64,000 bases of DNA from Adenophora triphylla var. japonica (GCA_022495995.1 JAFEMH010002514.1:186001-250000), one strand, 5' to 3'. Positions 1-11,088 are shown, counted from the first letter of the stretch. Notes: generated from the sequence alone by a model not told the origin. Translations and numbers: made by a program.

Positions 1-546
1 TGAATCCTTGCACCTGAGATTATCATCGTCTTCCACATGGTAAACATCGTGTTTGATATAGTCTAACACTATCTTTAATCGGATAACAATAAGGGCTATG
101 TTAGCACGTTTGGATCCATGTAGGGAAGAATGATAAGTCAAGATGGGATTTGTCCCTCTTATGAAGAGAGATGTTTGCTTGGGCCCCTCGATGAATGATG
201 TTAATGAAATGTGTGGCCGCACTCAAATGATTTGATAGAGATCAAATACATTTGGACAATCAACATATTCGGAATTGAGAAAGCATTGAACGGAATGAGT
301 TGACCTAGACCATGACTCATGTTCAATTGGACATAGTGGATAAAGGGATTATAACATTGGATCTATTAAGGAATCAAGCTTTGATGTTATATTTAATTGG
401 GTGGACATAATAATTTGCTAGAAGTCACTTATGTCTTGTGAGGTTGATGTTTCATTTCACTGCCAACATTAAATATAATTCCTAAAGGGTCACACACAAA
501 AGAACGAATTTGATTCAAGCTGAAAAATTGGAATTTTGGGTTCTGG

Positions 547-725
547 CACGACTCGTGACCAGGAGCACGACTCGTGCCCTGGTTCACGACTGGTGCCAAG
601 GATAACGACTCGTGACCAAGGCTGAGACACAACTTGGTTTTTGACTCGATTTGATCAGAACGAGTTGGGGCTCAAGGAAGGACTCGTGAGCATGAGTGAT
701 TTGCAAAGGGCACGACTCGTGCCAC
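547..725 (+). promoter_or_regulatory. Cluster of CACGACTCGTG palindromes in the copia LTR
   Basis: The 11-mer CACGACTCGTG (arms CACGA/TCGTG around one C) occurs three times exactly, with three or four one-base variants, in under 200 bases upstream of the TATA box. The other LTR has the matching cluster. It could be a binding-site array for a dimeric transcription factor; no specific factor is recognised. Confidence 0.5.
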
Positions 726-819
726 GACCAAATTTCGTGTCCGTACAGTTTTCCTTGGCTAGGAAGGAATTGGTATTTTGCTAGGTTTCTACCCTAATTG
801 TTAGGGGATTTATATGGGA

Positions 820-827
820 TATAAATA
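820..827 (+). promoter_or_regulatory. TATA box of the copia 5' LTR
   Basis: TATAAATA followed by CAGCC, in the position expected for the U3/R border. The same box is kept in the 3' LTR at 7292-7299. Confidence 0.7.
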
Positions 828-1307
828 CAGCCTTGCATCCATATTTTTCCAACCTCTCACATCATAATCCAAGGTTTTTGAAACTCTAGATTTTTTATTT
901 TGATTTTGAATCAAAATTCCCAATTGTTCCATTGTTTTGGCTTTGATTATTGAATATTCATTCAATAATCAAGAGGATCATCTAGAAATCCATCAAGGAG
1001 GTGTTCTTGGATTCGTTCGCATGTGGATTACCAATAGAGGGTGATAGGTTAATCACCAAGAGCTTGAAGCCTCCGTTAGTTGATTCATCACAAGGTTTGA
1101 ACAAGGTAGAAGAAGAAGATCCGTTTTCGATATCAAAATTCTAGGCTTGAATTTTGTGATCTACTTTGTTAATCCTCATCACATTCAAGGTATGTAAATT
1201 CTATCTCATATTAATTTTAATCTCTTCATGCTAGACGGATTCTAGGGCTAGGGTTTTGATGTTAAAATTAAATCTTCCGCTGCGTTTTTAACCCCTAAAC
1301 CCAACAG

Positions 1308-1319
1308 TGGTATCAGAGC
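1308..1319 (+). other. Primer binding site, initiator tRNA-Met
   Basis: TGGTATCAGAGC directly follows the LTR end with one base between. This is the usual plant copia primer site, complementary to the 3' end of initiator tRNA-Met. Confidence 0.9.
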
Positions 1320-2180
1320 CCTGTCTTGCCATGATTATGATTGAAATTTCATGCTAGATTTAATATGATTATTTGCTACCATGTGATATGAAATAGATCT
1401 AGATCCTATATGTTTTGTTTTTATGAAATACAAGTATATTTGATATGACATGATTCATGATTTATGATAAATTAATTATATTAGTTTATCACATAGGTTA
1501 TTAATCTTTTAATATGATTAAATTAGATTTGTAATTTTTCAAAATTGAATCAAATTGTTTGTATGATATTTTGTGAAGCCCTATGTTCATGATTATGTTC
1601 ACATGAGATCTATGTTACAACCATGCGATGTTTGTTATATGTTGAAAACCTTCTAAATATTTAAATCTTATGCCATTCCCTTATTAGAACACTTGTGATA
1701 TTTTAGGGTATTTGATGTAGTTTCGACTCAGTTGGGTGTATCTTATATCTTAATTTGTGATCAAGGTGAGATAATGGTTGATGTTGTTTTGACTCAGTTA
1801 GGTGCATCGTTCCATGTCTCACATGTTTGAAAAGGGTTTTGATTTAATTGGTGATTTCAAATGAGATTTGATCCAAGGCATTGATGAGATTTAAAACATG
1901 CTTTTGATATATGATATTTATTGAATCTCATAAAAGATCTAAGAGTCATATAGTGATATGATTGATGTTTCTAACTAAATAGCTTAATTTCGGGCATTGA
2001 CTCAGTTAAACCAAAATCAAGTGAAATATGGATCTTAGCCTACTATGATTATATGATACATGTTTGTATTTGAAGGTGTATAATTTAGTGGGAGTATTTA
2101 TGAAATACATTATTTGCTCTTAGATGATAAACGTGTTGTTATTGATATATGTTTATATTGTTTGCATATTTTATTGTAGA
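1320..2180 (+). other. Untranslated leader of the copia element
   Basis: AT-rich with no credible reading frame. It carries three copies of GACTCAGTT at about 1725, 1791 and 1999 in otherwise unrelated surroundings. Nothing else is recognised before the gag start. Confidence 0.6.
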
Positions 2181-3071
2181 ATGACTACACACAATAATCA
2201 ACCCCTGTCACTACGATCTGTCCTTGAGAAGGACAAGCTTGAGGAGAACAGTACAAACTATTCTGACTGGATTAGAAGCCTCAGAATTGTTCTGAAGCAA
2301 GAGAAGAAACTGTACGTTCTCAATGAACCCATTCCACCTCAACCTACTCCAAATGCTCCTAGGGCTGATAGGGATGCACATAAGAAACATAATGATGATT
2401 CTATGGATGTCGCATGCCTTATGCAAGCCACTATGTCTAAGGCTCTTCAGAAGGACCTTGAGCACATAGATGCAGCATTTGATCTTGCTGAGCGCTTAAA
2501 GGAAATGTTTCAAGTGCAAGCAAGAAATGAGAGGTATGATGTGGTTAAGTCCCTAACTGCATGCAAGATGCAAGAAGGGAAATCGGTGGGAGCTAATGTC
2601 CTTAAGATGAAGGGTCACATTGAGCGTCTCGATAGGCTTGGAAATCCGTTGAGTTTGGAACTCGCCACGGATTTGATATTGAATTCATTGCCTGAGAGTT
2701 ATAGTCATTTTATTATGCACTATCACATGACTGACATGGATAAGAATCTCTCGGAATTGCATGCGATGCTTAAGACCGCAGAGATGAATATCAAGAAGCC
2801 TAAAACCGATACTGTGTTAATGGTTAACAAAGGTAAAGGGTTCAAGAAAGATGGAAAAGGTAAGGCAAATGTTGCTAAACCTAAGGCAAGCCGATGCCAA
2901 AGAGGCTCCCTAGGCATCTCAAAAGGATGCGGTTTGCTACCATTGCCAAGAGGTTGGACATTGGAAGCGCAACTGCAAGTCTTACAAGGAAGGCCTAAAG
3001 GCGAAAAAGAGCAATGTGATTGCTACTACTTCAGGTATCTATATGATAGATATTTTTCTTTCTGTTTCTAG
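2181..3071 (+). pseudogene. gag: copia gag, frameshifted
   Basis: Gag builds the retrotransposon particle and binds its RNA. The likely start is the ATG at 2181 (protein begins MTTHNNQPLSLRSVL); the frame is also open upstream to 2124 without similarity to gag. The body matches the copia UBN2-type gag: SDWIRSL near the N-terminus, then a core containing ERLDRLGNPL and ILNSLPESY. A CCHC zinc knuckle (CYHCQEVGHWKRNC) is encoded near 2929-2970, but in another frame from the N-terminal part, so a frameshift lies near 2900. The original gag would have run on into the protease. Confidence 0.88.
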
Positions 3072-4480
3072 TTCATGGGTATTAGATACCGGATGTGGAT
3101 CTCACATTTGTTTAAATGTGCAGGGACTGAGAAATAGGAAGCTGCTCAAACAAGGTGAAGTTGACCTGCGTGTTGGGAATGGAGCATGAGTTGTTGCATT
3201 AGCCGTAGGGACATATTATATAACTTTACCTAGTGGCTTAGTACTTGTTTTAAACAATTGTTACTATGTTTCGGATTTGAGTAGGAATATTATTTCTGTT
3301 TCTTGTTTGGATAATGAGGGGTATGATTTTCTTATTTCGAATAAGAAGTTTAATATTTATTTAAATGATATGCTTTATGGTATTGCAAATTCATTTAATG
3401 GCCTTTATGTTCTTGACGTTGATGAGAAAAAAGATAGTGTTGAAAATGTTTATCATGTGGATAAAAAATATAAACCGAATGACGTGAACAACTCGTTCAT
3501 GTGGCATTGCCGGCTTGGTCATATAAACGAGAAACTCATTTCTAAACTCCACAAAGATGGAATGTTAGACTCACATGATTATGAATCATATGAGATATGC
3601 GAATCTTGTTTATTGGGTAAAATGACCAAACCACCCTACACTAAGAGTAGTGAAGGGGCTAGTGACTTATTAGGCTTAATACATACTGATGCATGCGGAC
3701 CAATGAGTAGCATTGATAGGGGAGGATTTCAGTAATTCATTACATTCACCGATGACTTATCTAGATATGGCTATATCTATCTGATGAAGTCAACGAGTGA
3801 ATCATTTGAGATGTTTAGAACATTTCAAAATGAAGTACAAAATCAACTTGGCAAAACAATTAAAGCACTTTGATCCGATCGTGGTGGTAAGTATTTGATC
3901 CAAGAGTTTGAGAATCATCTCAAAAACTGTGGAATTGTTTCAGAGTTGACTCCACCCGAAATGCCACAATGAAATGGTGTTTCCGAGAGGAGGAATAGAA
4001 CCTTATTAGATATGGTTCGTTCGATGATGAATCAAGTAGACCTTCCTATATCCTTTTGGGGACATGCATTAGAGACTGCTGCGTTCACACCGAACAGATT
4101 CCCTACTAAATCGGCTCCTAAGACCCCACATGAGATGTGGCATGGAAGAAAACCTAATTTGTCTTTCATGAAGATTTGGGGTTGCGAAGCTTATGTGAAG
4201 AGTCTTGTCTCTGATAAGTTAGCACCTAAATCTGATAAGGTTATTTTCGGTTGTTACCCTAAGGAAACCAAGAGGTATTACTTTTACAACCGCGTTGAGA
4301 ACAAAGTGTTTGTTGCTCAATATGGTACCTTTCTTGAGAAACAGTTTCTCAATAAAGCATCTAGTGGGAGTAAAAATGATCTTGAAAAAGTTCAAGAACC
4401 TGAAAATAACATGGAACCGATAGTAGAGACTAAACCAACTCCACAAGAAGTTGTGGAACCAGTTCAAGATCCACAAGTCC
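3072..4480 (+). pseudogene. pol: copia protease and integrase, with internal stops
   Basis: The aspartic protease core VLDTGCGSHIC is encoded at about 3077-3110. It is followed by the GAG-pre-integrase zinc domain (WHCRLGH, then CESCLLGK) and the integrase core (HTDACGPM, then SDRGG, then NGVSERRN). From 3277 on it is one frame with three stops, at 3733, 3871 and 3970. The 3871 stop replaces an Arg codon before SDRGG (CGA to TGA) and the 3970 stop replaces a Trp before NGVSERRN, judging from the family motif. Integrase would insert the cDNA into the genome. Confidence 0.9.
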
Positions 4481-6178
4481 ATCGTAGATCGGATAGGTTA
4501 CGATCTGCACCCGAGAGATATGGATTTCTCGTGTTGGAAAGTAATGAAGTGGAAGTCATTGAGAATGACGAACCTACTTCCTATCAAGTGGCGATGTCCG
4601 ATCCCGATTCGGATAAATGGTTAGAAGCCATGAAGTCCAAATTGCAATCCATGTCGGATAATCAAGTTTGGAACTTGATTGAGCCACCCGAAGGTGTAAA
4701 AACCATAGGGTACAAGTGGGTCTTCAAGAAGAAGACTGACATGGATGGGAAGGTGCATACTTATAAGGCTAGGCTTGTAGCAAAGGGATATAGGCAAACT
4801 CATGGTGTAGACTATGATGAAACCTTTTCGCCTGTTGCCATGCTTAAGTCTGTTAGAATTTTAATTGCCATAGCTGCATATTATGACTATGAGATATGGC
4901 AAATGGATGTCAAAACTTCTTTCCTTAATGGAAAACTGCTAGAGGATGTGTATATGACACAACCCGAAGGTTTTATAGATCCACAAAATTCTAGTAAGGT
5001 GTGCAAGTTGCAAAGATCCATTTATGGGTTGAAGCAAGCTTCTAGGAGTTGGAATCTTCGATTCGATGAGAAAATCAAAGAGTTTGGTTTTATCAAGAAT
5101 GAAGATGAACCTTTGTATACATGAAATTCAGTAGGAACGTTGTGCTATTTCTCTTGTTGTAGTCGATGATATCTTACTCATTGGAAATGACATTCCTGCA
5201 CTTGAGACTGTCAAGTCTTGGTTAAGGAAGTGTTTCTCAATGAAAGATATGGGTGAAGCCGCTTACATCCTTAGTATCAAGATCTATAGAGATAGATCTA
5301 AGAGGATCATTGGTTTGAGTCAAAGTACCTACATTGACAAGGTTCTTAGAAGATTCAAAATGGAAAATTCTAAGAGAGGAAACTTGCCAATGGGTTATGG
5401 TGTTACTCTTAGTAAGACTTAGTGTCCTAAGACAACTGATGAACGAAATAGGATGAATGATATTCCATACGCTTCAGCTATTGGTTCTATCATGTAAGCT
5501 ATGATTTGTACTAGACCCGATGTCTCGTATGCTTTGAGCATGACAAGTCGTTACCAATCTGATTGGGTGAGAACCATTGGATGGCAGTCGACGATCCTAA
5601 AGTACTTACGAAGGACTAAGGATGCGTTCTTAGTATTTGGAGGATTGTAAGAAGATCTTGTTGAAAGAGGTTACACATATGCTAGCTTCCAAACCGACAA
5701 AGATGATTTTCGATCGCAGTCAGGATTTGTGTTTATGCTAAACGGAGGTGCGATATGTTGGAAGAGTTCCAAGCAGAGTACTATTGTCGATTCTACTACT
5801 GAGGCCAAATATATAGCGGCATCCGATGCAGCTAAGGAGGCAGTTTGGATCAAGAAGTTCATTAGTGACTTGGAAGTTGTTCCAAGTATCACTAATCCTG
5901 TGGAACTTTATTGTGACAACAATGGTTCCATTGAGCAAGCAAAGGAACCAAGGTCGCACCAAAGATCCAAACACATACTTAGATGTTTCCATCTAATTCG
6001 AGAGTTCATTGATAGGGGAGACGTTAAGATATGCAAAGTATCAACCTATGATAACATTGGGGATCCGCTTACAAAGCCCCTAGCACAAGCGAAGCATGAT
6101 GGTCATGTGAGGTCCATAGGTATTAGATACATAGATGGAGCCTTCTGCAAGTGGGAGATTGTTGGTGTAATGCCCTAG
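4481..6178 (+). pseudogene. pol: copia reverse transcriptase and RNase H, frameshifted
   Basis: The RT begins near 4600 (VWNLIEPPEG, then YKWVFKKK, then ARLVAKGY). It includes QMDVKTSFLNG and the shifted active-site motif VVVDDILLIG near 5153-5180. RNase H follows, with TDKDDFRSQSGFVF, then STTEAKYIAASDA, and SKHILRCFHLIREF near the end. A frameshift lies close to 5122 and stops occur near 5420, 5497 and 5648. The C-terminus ends at 6178, inside the start of the 3' LTR, as is usual in copia elements. Confidence 0.9.
6149..6159 (+). other. Polypurine tract of the copia element
   Basis: AAGTGGGAGAT directly precedes the 3' LTR start TGTTGG. This is the standard copia plus-strand priming tract. 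Confidence 0.85.
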
Positions 6179-7759
6179 GCTATAGTTATGATTGACTTAA
6201 TATGTTATGTATCATCTTTATTATTTATTATAGAGCACATTTATTCTGTTCATTATATGTTTGCATGTTTATTATATTGAACTGCGTCCCTAGTTGTTAT
6301 GAACAATTAGTATAAGTTGGTAATGGATAATCATAGTAATGATTATATGCATAGAGATGCACATTACACTTATGGATACTTTCTAGAGAACAAGTATTGG
6401 ACATGACCTACTTATGAGATTTAAGACATGGTCTGTTGTCATGATTAAATTTCATGATAGTCGTGTTATTGAATTCTTGCGCCTGAGATTATCATCGTCT
6501 TCCACATGGTAAAGATCGTGTTTGATATAGTCTAACACTATCTTTAATCGGATAGCAATAAGGGCTATGTTAGCACGTTTGGATCCATGTAGGGAAGAAT
6601 GATAAGTCAAGACAGGATTTGTCCCTCTTATGAAGAGAGATGTTTGCTTGGGCCCCTAGATGAATGATGTTGATGAAATGTGTGGCTGTACTCAAATGAT
6701 TTGATAGAGATCAAATACCTTTGGACAATCAACATATTCGGAATTGAGAAAGCATTGAACGGAATGAGTTGACCTAGACCATGACTCATGTTCAATTGGA
6801 CATCGTGGACAAAGGGATTATAACATTGGATCTATTGATGTTATATTTAATTGGGTGGACATAATGATTTGCTAGAAGTCACTTATGTCTTGTGAGGTTG
6901 ATATTTCTACTCACTGCCAAAATAAAATATAATTCCTAAAGGGTCACACACAAAAGAACGAATTTGATTCAAGCTGAAAAATTGGAATTTTGGGTTCTGG
7001 CACGACTCGTGACCAGGAGCACGACTCGTGCCCTGGGTCACGACTCGTGCCAAGGATAACAACTCGTGACCAAGGTTGAGACACGACTTGGTTTTTGTCT
7101 CGATTTGATCAGAACGAGTTGGGGTCAAGGAACAACTCGTGAGCACGAGTGATTTGCAAAGGGCAGGACTCGTGCCAATTGGCACGACTCGTGCCACGAC
7201 CAAATTTGTTGTCAGTACAGTTTTCCTTGGCTAGGAAGGAATTGGTATTTTGCTAGGTTTCTACCCTAATTATTAAGGGATTTATATGTGATATAAATAC
7301 AGCCTTGCAGCCATATTTTTCCAACCTCTCACATCATAATCCAAGGTTTTTTAAACTCAAGATTTTTTATTTTGATTTTGAATCAAAAGTCCCAATTGTT
7401 CCATTGTTTTGGCTTTAATTATTGAATATTGATTCAATTATCAAGAGGATCATCTAGCAATCCATCAAGAAGGTGTTCTTGGATTCGTTCGCGTATGGAT
7501 TACCGATAGAGGGTGATAGGTTAATCACCAAGAGCTTGAAGCCTCCGTTCGTTGATTCATCACAAGGTTTGAACAAGGTAGAAGAAGAAGATCCGTTTTC
7601 GATATCAAAATTCTAGGCTTGAATTTTGTGATCTACTTTGTTAATCCTCATCGCATTCAAGGTATGTAAATTCTATCTCATATTAATTTTAATCTCTTCA
7701 TGCTAGACTGATTCTAGGGCTAGGATCTTCCGCTGCGTTTGTAACCCCAAAACCCAACA
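6160..7759 (+). repeat. 3' LTR of the copia element
   Basis: 1600 bases, from TGTTGG to CCAACA. It carries the palindrome cluster again (7001-7205, four exact copies of the 11-mer) and a TATA box at 7292-7299. The following bases read in frame as gypsy protein, which fixes the right boundary. Confidence 0.94.
7292..7299 (+). promoter_or_regulatory. TATA box of the copia 3' LTR
   Basis: TATAAATA, equivalent to 820-827 in the 5' LTR. Confidence 0.6.
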
Positions 7760-8128
7760 ACCAGTACCAACGACATTCCACTATTAGAGATCAAGCATGA
7801 TGACAATATGGCATTAACTGGGTTCACCTTAGAGATCTCCAAGATCCAATTATGCAGCGTGGACCTTCCACTATTTTGGGACAAAATCCCTCCCGCCATG
7901 GAGATGATAAAACTCATAAATTTCATCCCAGGACTGGGGCTCGGCAAAAGGTTACATGGCCAACACCAAGTCATCAAAGTCAAGGACCACACTACAGTCC
8001 AGAGGCTCGGTTATATGCCAACACCAGCTGACATCAGGAAAAACAAGAGGCTCGCCAGCACCAAAGCAGCAGCCCGCAAAAGGGGAACTTCCTACGGCAC
8101 ACCTAACCTCCAACCCTTACAGCTTTGA
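7760..8128 (+). pseudogene. Tat polyprotein fragment between protease and RT
   Basis: Reading from 7760 the frame is open to 8128. Its protein matches the product of 57100-57370 in element F residue by residue over about 90 positions (NDIPLLEIKHDDNMALTGF here against NGIPVLKIKHDYDDMMLTGF there; LGYMPTP against LGYIPTP). In Tat elements this linker lies between protease and RT. After about 8100 similarity ends and the tandem repeats begin, so the RT-RNase H-integrase part was lost by deletion. Confidence 0.8.
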
Positions 8129-8185
8129 CCTCGCTCGCTACTTCGTCAAAGGAACCAACATCAGAACTAATGAAGATGAGAAAGC

Positions 8186-8520
8186 AATTACCCATCTTTT
8201 AGAAAGATTACCCATCTGTTAGAAAGATTTCCCATCTGCTAGAAAGATTACCCATCTCTTAGAGAGATTGCCCATCTTTTCGTGAGATTACCCATCTTTC
8301 ATGAGATTACCCATCTCTTAGAGAGATTACCCATCTTTTCGTGAGATTACCCATCTTTTCGTGAGATTAGCCATCTCTTAGAGAGATTACCCATCTGCTA
8401 GAAAGATTACCCATCTCTTAGAGCGATTACCCATCTGCTAGTAAGATTATCTATCTTTTCATGAGATTACCCATCTCTTAGATAGATTACCCATCTTTTC
8501 GTAAGATTAGCCATCTTTTA
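8186..8520 (+). repeat. 20-bp tandem repeats, 3' region of element A
   Basis: About 17 copies of a 19-20-bp unit containing ATTACCCATCT. Many units form a small hairpin, ATCTCT-TAG-AGAGAT or ATCTTT-TAG-AAAGAT. Such blocks are typical of the variable 3' untranslated region of Tat elements. Confidence 0.9.
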
Positions 8521-8581
8521 ATTAAGGTAGACAGTCAAATACCTTAAAACACCCTATCCCCAGCGGACAAAAGACAAACAT

Positions 8582-8945
8582 CAATCACTGTAAGCCCGTA
8601 CAACGAATCTTCTCCCCGGCAGTCATCGTAAGACCGACCATCTCATTTCCACGGCAATCACTGTAAGCCCATACAATAAATCTTCTCTTCGACCGTCAAT
8701 TGTAAGCCCGACCATCTCATTTCCACGGTAATCACTGTAAGCCCATACAATGAATCTTCTCTCTGGCCATCAATCGTAAGCCCGACCACCCCACTTCAGC
8801 GGCAATCAGTATAATCCCGCACAACAATCCCTCTTCGGCCATCATCGTAAGCCCAAACGGCAAACACCATGTCCCCAACAGACAAAAGACGAGCGGCAAA
8901 TCAACATAAGCCAGCGCAACAATCCTTCTCCGACCGTCACTTCCG
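8582..8945 (+). repeat. 73-74-bp tandem repeats, element A
   Basis: Units starting CAATCACTGTAAGCCC begin at 8582, 8655, 8729 and 8803, followed by a decayed copy. Each unit has an internal half-repeat around GTAAGCCCGACC. Confidence 0.85.
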
Positions 8946-8949
8946 TAAA

Positions 8950-9070
8950 ACCCGGAACAATCTCACTTAGGTTCAGACGCCTCCCAACAGTCTCACTTAG
9001 GTTCAGACGCCACCCAACAGTCTCACTTAGATTAAGATGCCTCCGAATAGTCTCACTTAGGTCAAGGCCC
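8950..9070 (+). repeat. 30-bp tandem repeats, element A
   Basis: Four copies of a 30-bp unit with AGTCTCACTTAGGTTCAGAC. The reverse complement of the 31-bp array at 39955-40640 in element B is clearly related (both contain AGGTTCAGACGCCTC followed by ACAGTCT). Confidence 0.85.
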
Positions 9071-9088
9071 CCACGAATAGCCCTTGCA

Positions 9089-9132
9089 CCTACGAACTAC
9101 GATCGGCTCGATTCCCGCTCGAGATACGTAGG
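9089..9132 (+). other. Conserved Tat 3'-region hairpin (copy A)
   Basis: Outer arms CTACG (9097-9101) and CGTAG (9127-9131); inner arms CTCGA (9107-9111) and TCGAG (9119-9123). The block GAACTACGAT ... GATTCCC ... ATACGTAGGAATCC recurs in element B on the other strand, and in diverged form at 50169-50202 and 61399-61436. It lies about 130 bases before the 3' LTR. An RNA structure is likely, but its role is unknown. Confidence 0.6.
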
Positions 9133-9662
9133 AATCCTTCCGCTAAGGGTCCAGCTAGCTGACCTCTCAGGTCTCTTCAAGTAAGGCATCCCCAGATTTG
9201 GATCCTTATCTTTTTCAACGACCCCACTTCCTTCGAAAGTGACGTCGCTGAGGGGCTACTATTAGTACCCAAATCCGGATCATCAAAATCCGTTAAGAGT
9301 TAACCGAAATCCGTTAATTGGCCCTTTCCAGGTTAATCGGAACCCGTTAAGCTCCCGGTCCTCAAGTCAACGAGACATCCCGGACTGCCCCATGCATCCC
9401 GACGTCAAAGTGTACTCAACACACGTTATCACACGTAAAAGTATAGCTTTCCCCAAAAAATGCACTTTTTGGGACTTTCTGGGGGCATTTCAGACATTTT
9501 TCGGACAGCTATTTAAAAAAGGTACAAAACCGGGAATAATGGGACAAAAACCCTAGCCTAGGTAAGTCATAGGGACATGTGGCATGCATGCCAAGCCCCA
9601 CAAATCAACATCAATCAAATTTGAGGGTGAAAAGACCAAAATACCCTTTATTTTGAGTGAAG

Positions 9663-9793
9663 GTCCGGCCGGACTGTTTTGCTTGAAAAACCAGAATTGC
9701 CAACAAGCCCTCCAATTTTCTAAAAAACCCAAGGACCTCCTGAAATTAAGGAAAAGTCCGGTCCGCCTGTTTTACAATTTCACCCTATAAATA
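9663..9793 (+). promoter_or_regulatory. LTR A promoter: duplicated GTCCG motif and TATA box
   Basis: A perfect palindrome GTCCGGCCGGAC at 9663-9674 is followed by TGTTTTGC. A second, imperfect copy lies at 9756-9775, just upstream of TATAAATA (9786-9793). The LTR of element F has the same plan. Confidence 0.55.
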
Positions 9794-9941
9794 CAAGGGA
9801 TGTCAAATTCAAAAGAAAAAAATGAAAAATATAGTCTCTCTCAAGGAACCCCACGGCCCTAGGCTGATCTTCCCCCTCCCGAGCCCCGTTTTGTCTCGAT
9901 TTGTGTGAAAATCCTATTTTCTGACCAAATACGAACTAAAC

Positions 9942-9946
9942 ACATC
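9942..9946. other. Target-site duplication of element O
   Basis: ACATC before the left LTR and ACGTC (31904-31908) after the right LTR differ at one base, and CTAAAC lies beside both. A 5-bp duplication is normal for gypsy integrases. Confidence 0.75.
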
Positions 9947-10606
9947 TGATGCCACAGGAAATGTGCTTATCAATCTTCCTCCACGTGGCAGGACTGATCA
10001 CTTGACTCCTTGACCTGAAAACCAGAACCCACGACTAGCCGGATGTGTCTCCGGCTTAGACCCTCGGGCGTGAGAGTAAGTATATGAATTGGAGAGCAAA
10101 AATATATTGAATAAATATAATTCAGATAACAAAATTGCAGTTACCTTATAACCGTGGTAGTGATGATGTATTTATAGTTGATGAGTGCGGTTATTTTGGT
10201 GGGGCTACATGAGCTCCGTAATTCATGGGACAGTTACTTGTCATGGGAACGTGTCCTGGATTGGCTCCTGAATTGTAGGGAACCGTTTACGGAAAGATTT
10301 GAAGCACGTGCGTCTGTATCAGTTAGGTCAACGCTTTCTTATTAGGTCGAGGTCGCCATTTGAGGTTAGGTCGACCTGACTGACGGGTAGAGCTGGATCG
10401 TACCCGAATTAGAGCATGGATCGTTGAGTCGGACCAAGCTAGGTCGGGACCTTGGAGGTCGGACAATGAGCTTAGGTCGACTGATCCTGTTGCTGGCCCT
10501 TAGGCCTTATGGTGATTGGGCCAGACTCATTAAGAATGTGGAGGCCACGGCTACCTGTGATTGGGCTTTACTCGCTTGGCCCAACTCGACACTTTTGGTA
10601 TGTTCA
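9947..10606 (-). repeat. 3' LTR of element O (element orientation)
   Basis: 660 bases, TGATGCC to TGTTCA on the plus strand. On the minus strand it has TATAAATA at 10176-10169. The short frame inside it is also present in the other LTR and shows no similarity to proteins. Confidence 0.94.
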
Positions 10607-10622
10607 GTGGCCCCCAACTTTC
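10607..10622 (-). other. Polypurine tract of element O
   Basis: On the minus strand AAAGTTGGGGGCCAC directly precedes the LTR start TGAACA. This agrees with minus-strand gag-pol. Confidence 0.75.
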
Positions 10623-10888
10623 GAGTTGACTTTGTCGATTAGGAAGTTAAGGAAATTTTGATGAAGATTGCTGCGACTCGCAGGTCGCTACTCGTTCTGA
10701 AGTTTAGTTGACCCAAGATGACGTGGCACAATCCTGGACGTCGATGACGAACGGTCAGATCTGAAGGAGCGCCGTATTTGGCAATGATTATTATTTTGAC
10801 ATTTGATAAACCGCCTTGGAAACTGTTTCCGCCATTAATAAGGAAAATAATTTTCGAATTTTCCTTTTTCCTTTCCAATTCCGGAAAA

Positions 10889-10896
10889 TATAAATA
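10889..10896 (+). promoter_or_regulatory. TATA box of the antisense gene of element O
   Basis: TATAAATA about 190 bases before the ATG at 11089. It lies inside the element, on the strand opposite to gag-pol, suggesting that the gene has its own promoter. Confidence 0.6.
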
Positions 10897-11088
10897 CCAA
10901 AATCCTTCTTCCTTTTGAAATTTTACCGTCTCTGAGCTCTGAAAAACCCCGGCGAAGACAGCAAAGAAATGATCGGCTTAAATTTGACCTCCGTCCTCTG
11001 CAACAGCTTTCTGTTCCGACCTTAATCAAGGTATTCTTCTCCTTTCTTGCTCTAGGGCTTTGATTGGTGCGTTGCTTTTGAATTTGCC

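Larger units (their letters stand above)
1..1306 (+). repeat. 5' LTR of the copia element (partial)
   Basis: It matches the 3' LTR at 6470-7759 with scattered substitutions and small indels. It ends in CCCAACA at 1306, immediately before the primer binding site. It holds a palindrome cluster at about 547-725 and a TATA box at 820-827. Confidence 0.93.
1..7759 (+). mobile_element. Ty1/copia LTR retrotransposon, left end beyond the window
   Basis: The order is partial 5' LTR, tRNA-Met primer binding site, gag, protease, integrase, reverse transcriptase, RNase H, polypurine tract, 3' LTR. Integrase before RT is the defining copia order. The two LTRs align along their length (position 1 matches 6470), so about 310 bases of the 5' LTR lie outside the window. 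LTR ends are TGTTGG and CCAACA. Every coding part carries stops or frameshifts, so the copy cannot move by itself. It is inserted in gypsy element A: the sequence just after 7759 is in-frame Tat polyprotein. The target-site duplication cannot be checked because the left flank is missing. Confidence 0.95.
9260..9946 (+). repeat. 3' LTR of element A, left part
   Basis: It starts with TATTAGTACCCAAATCCGG directly after the polypurine tract GAGGGGCTAC. Relatives start TGTAAGTAC, so the terminal TG appears mutated to TA. Element O interrupts the LTR at 9946; it resumes at 31909 and ends at 32958. Confidence 0.82.

Noticed and set aside
10424..10642. Short frame also found at 31721-31912
   Set aside because: Both lie in the LTRs of element O and are repeated for that reason; no protein features.
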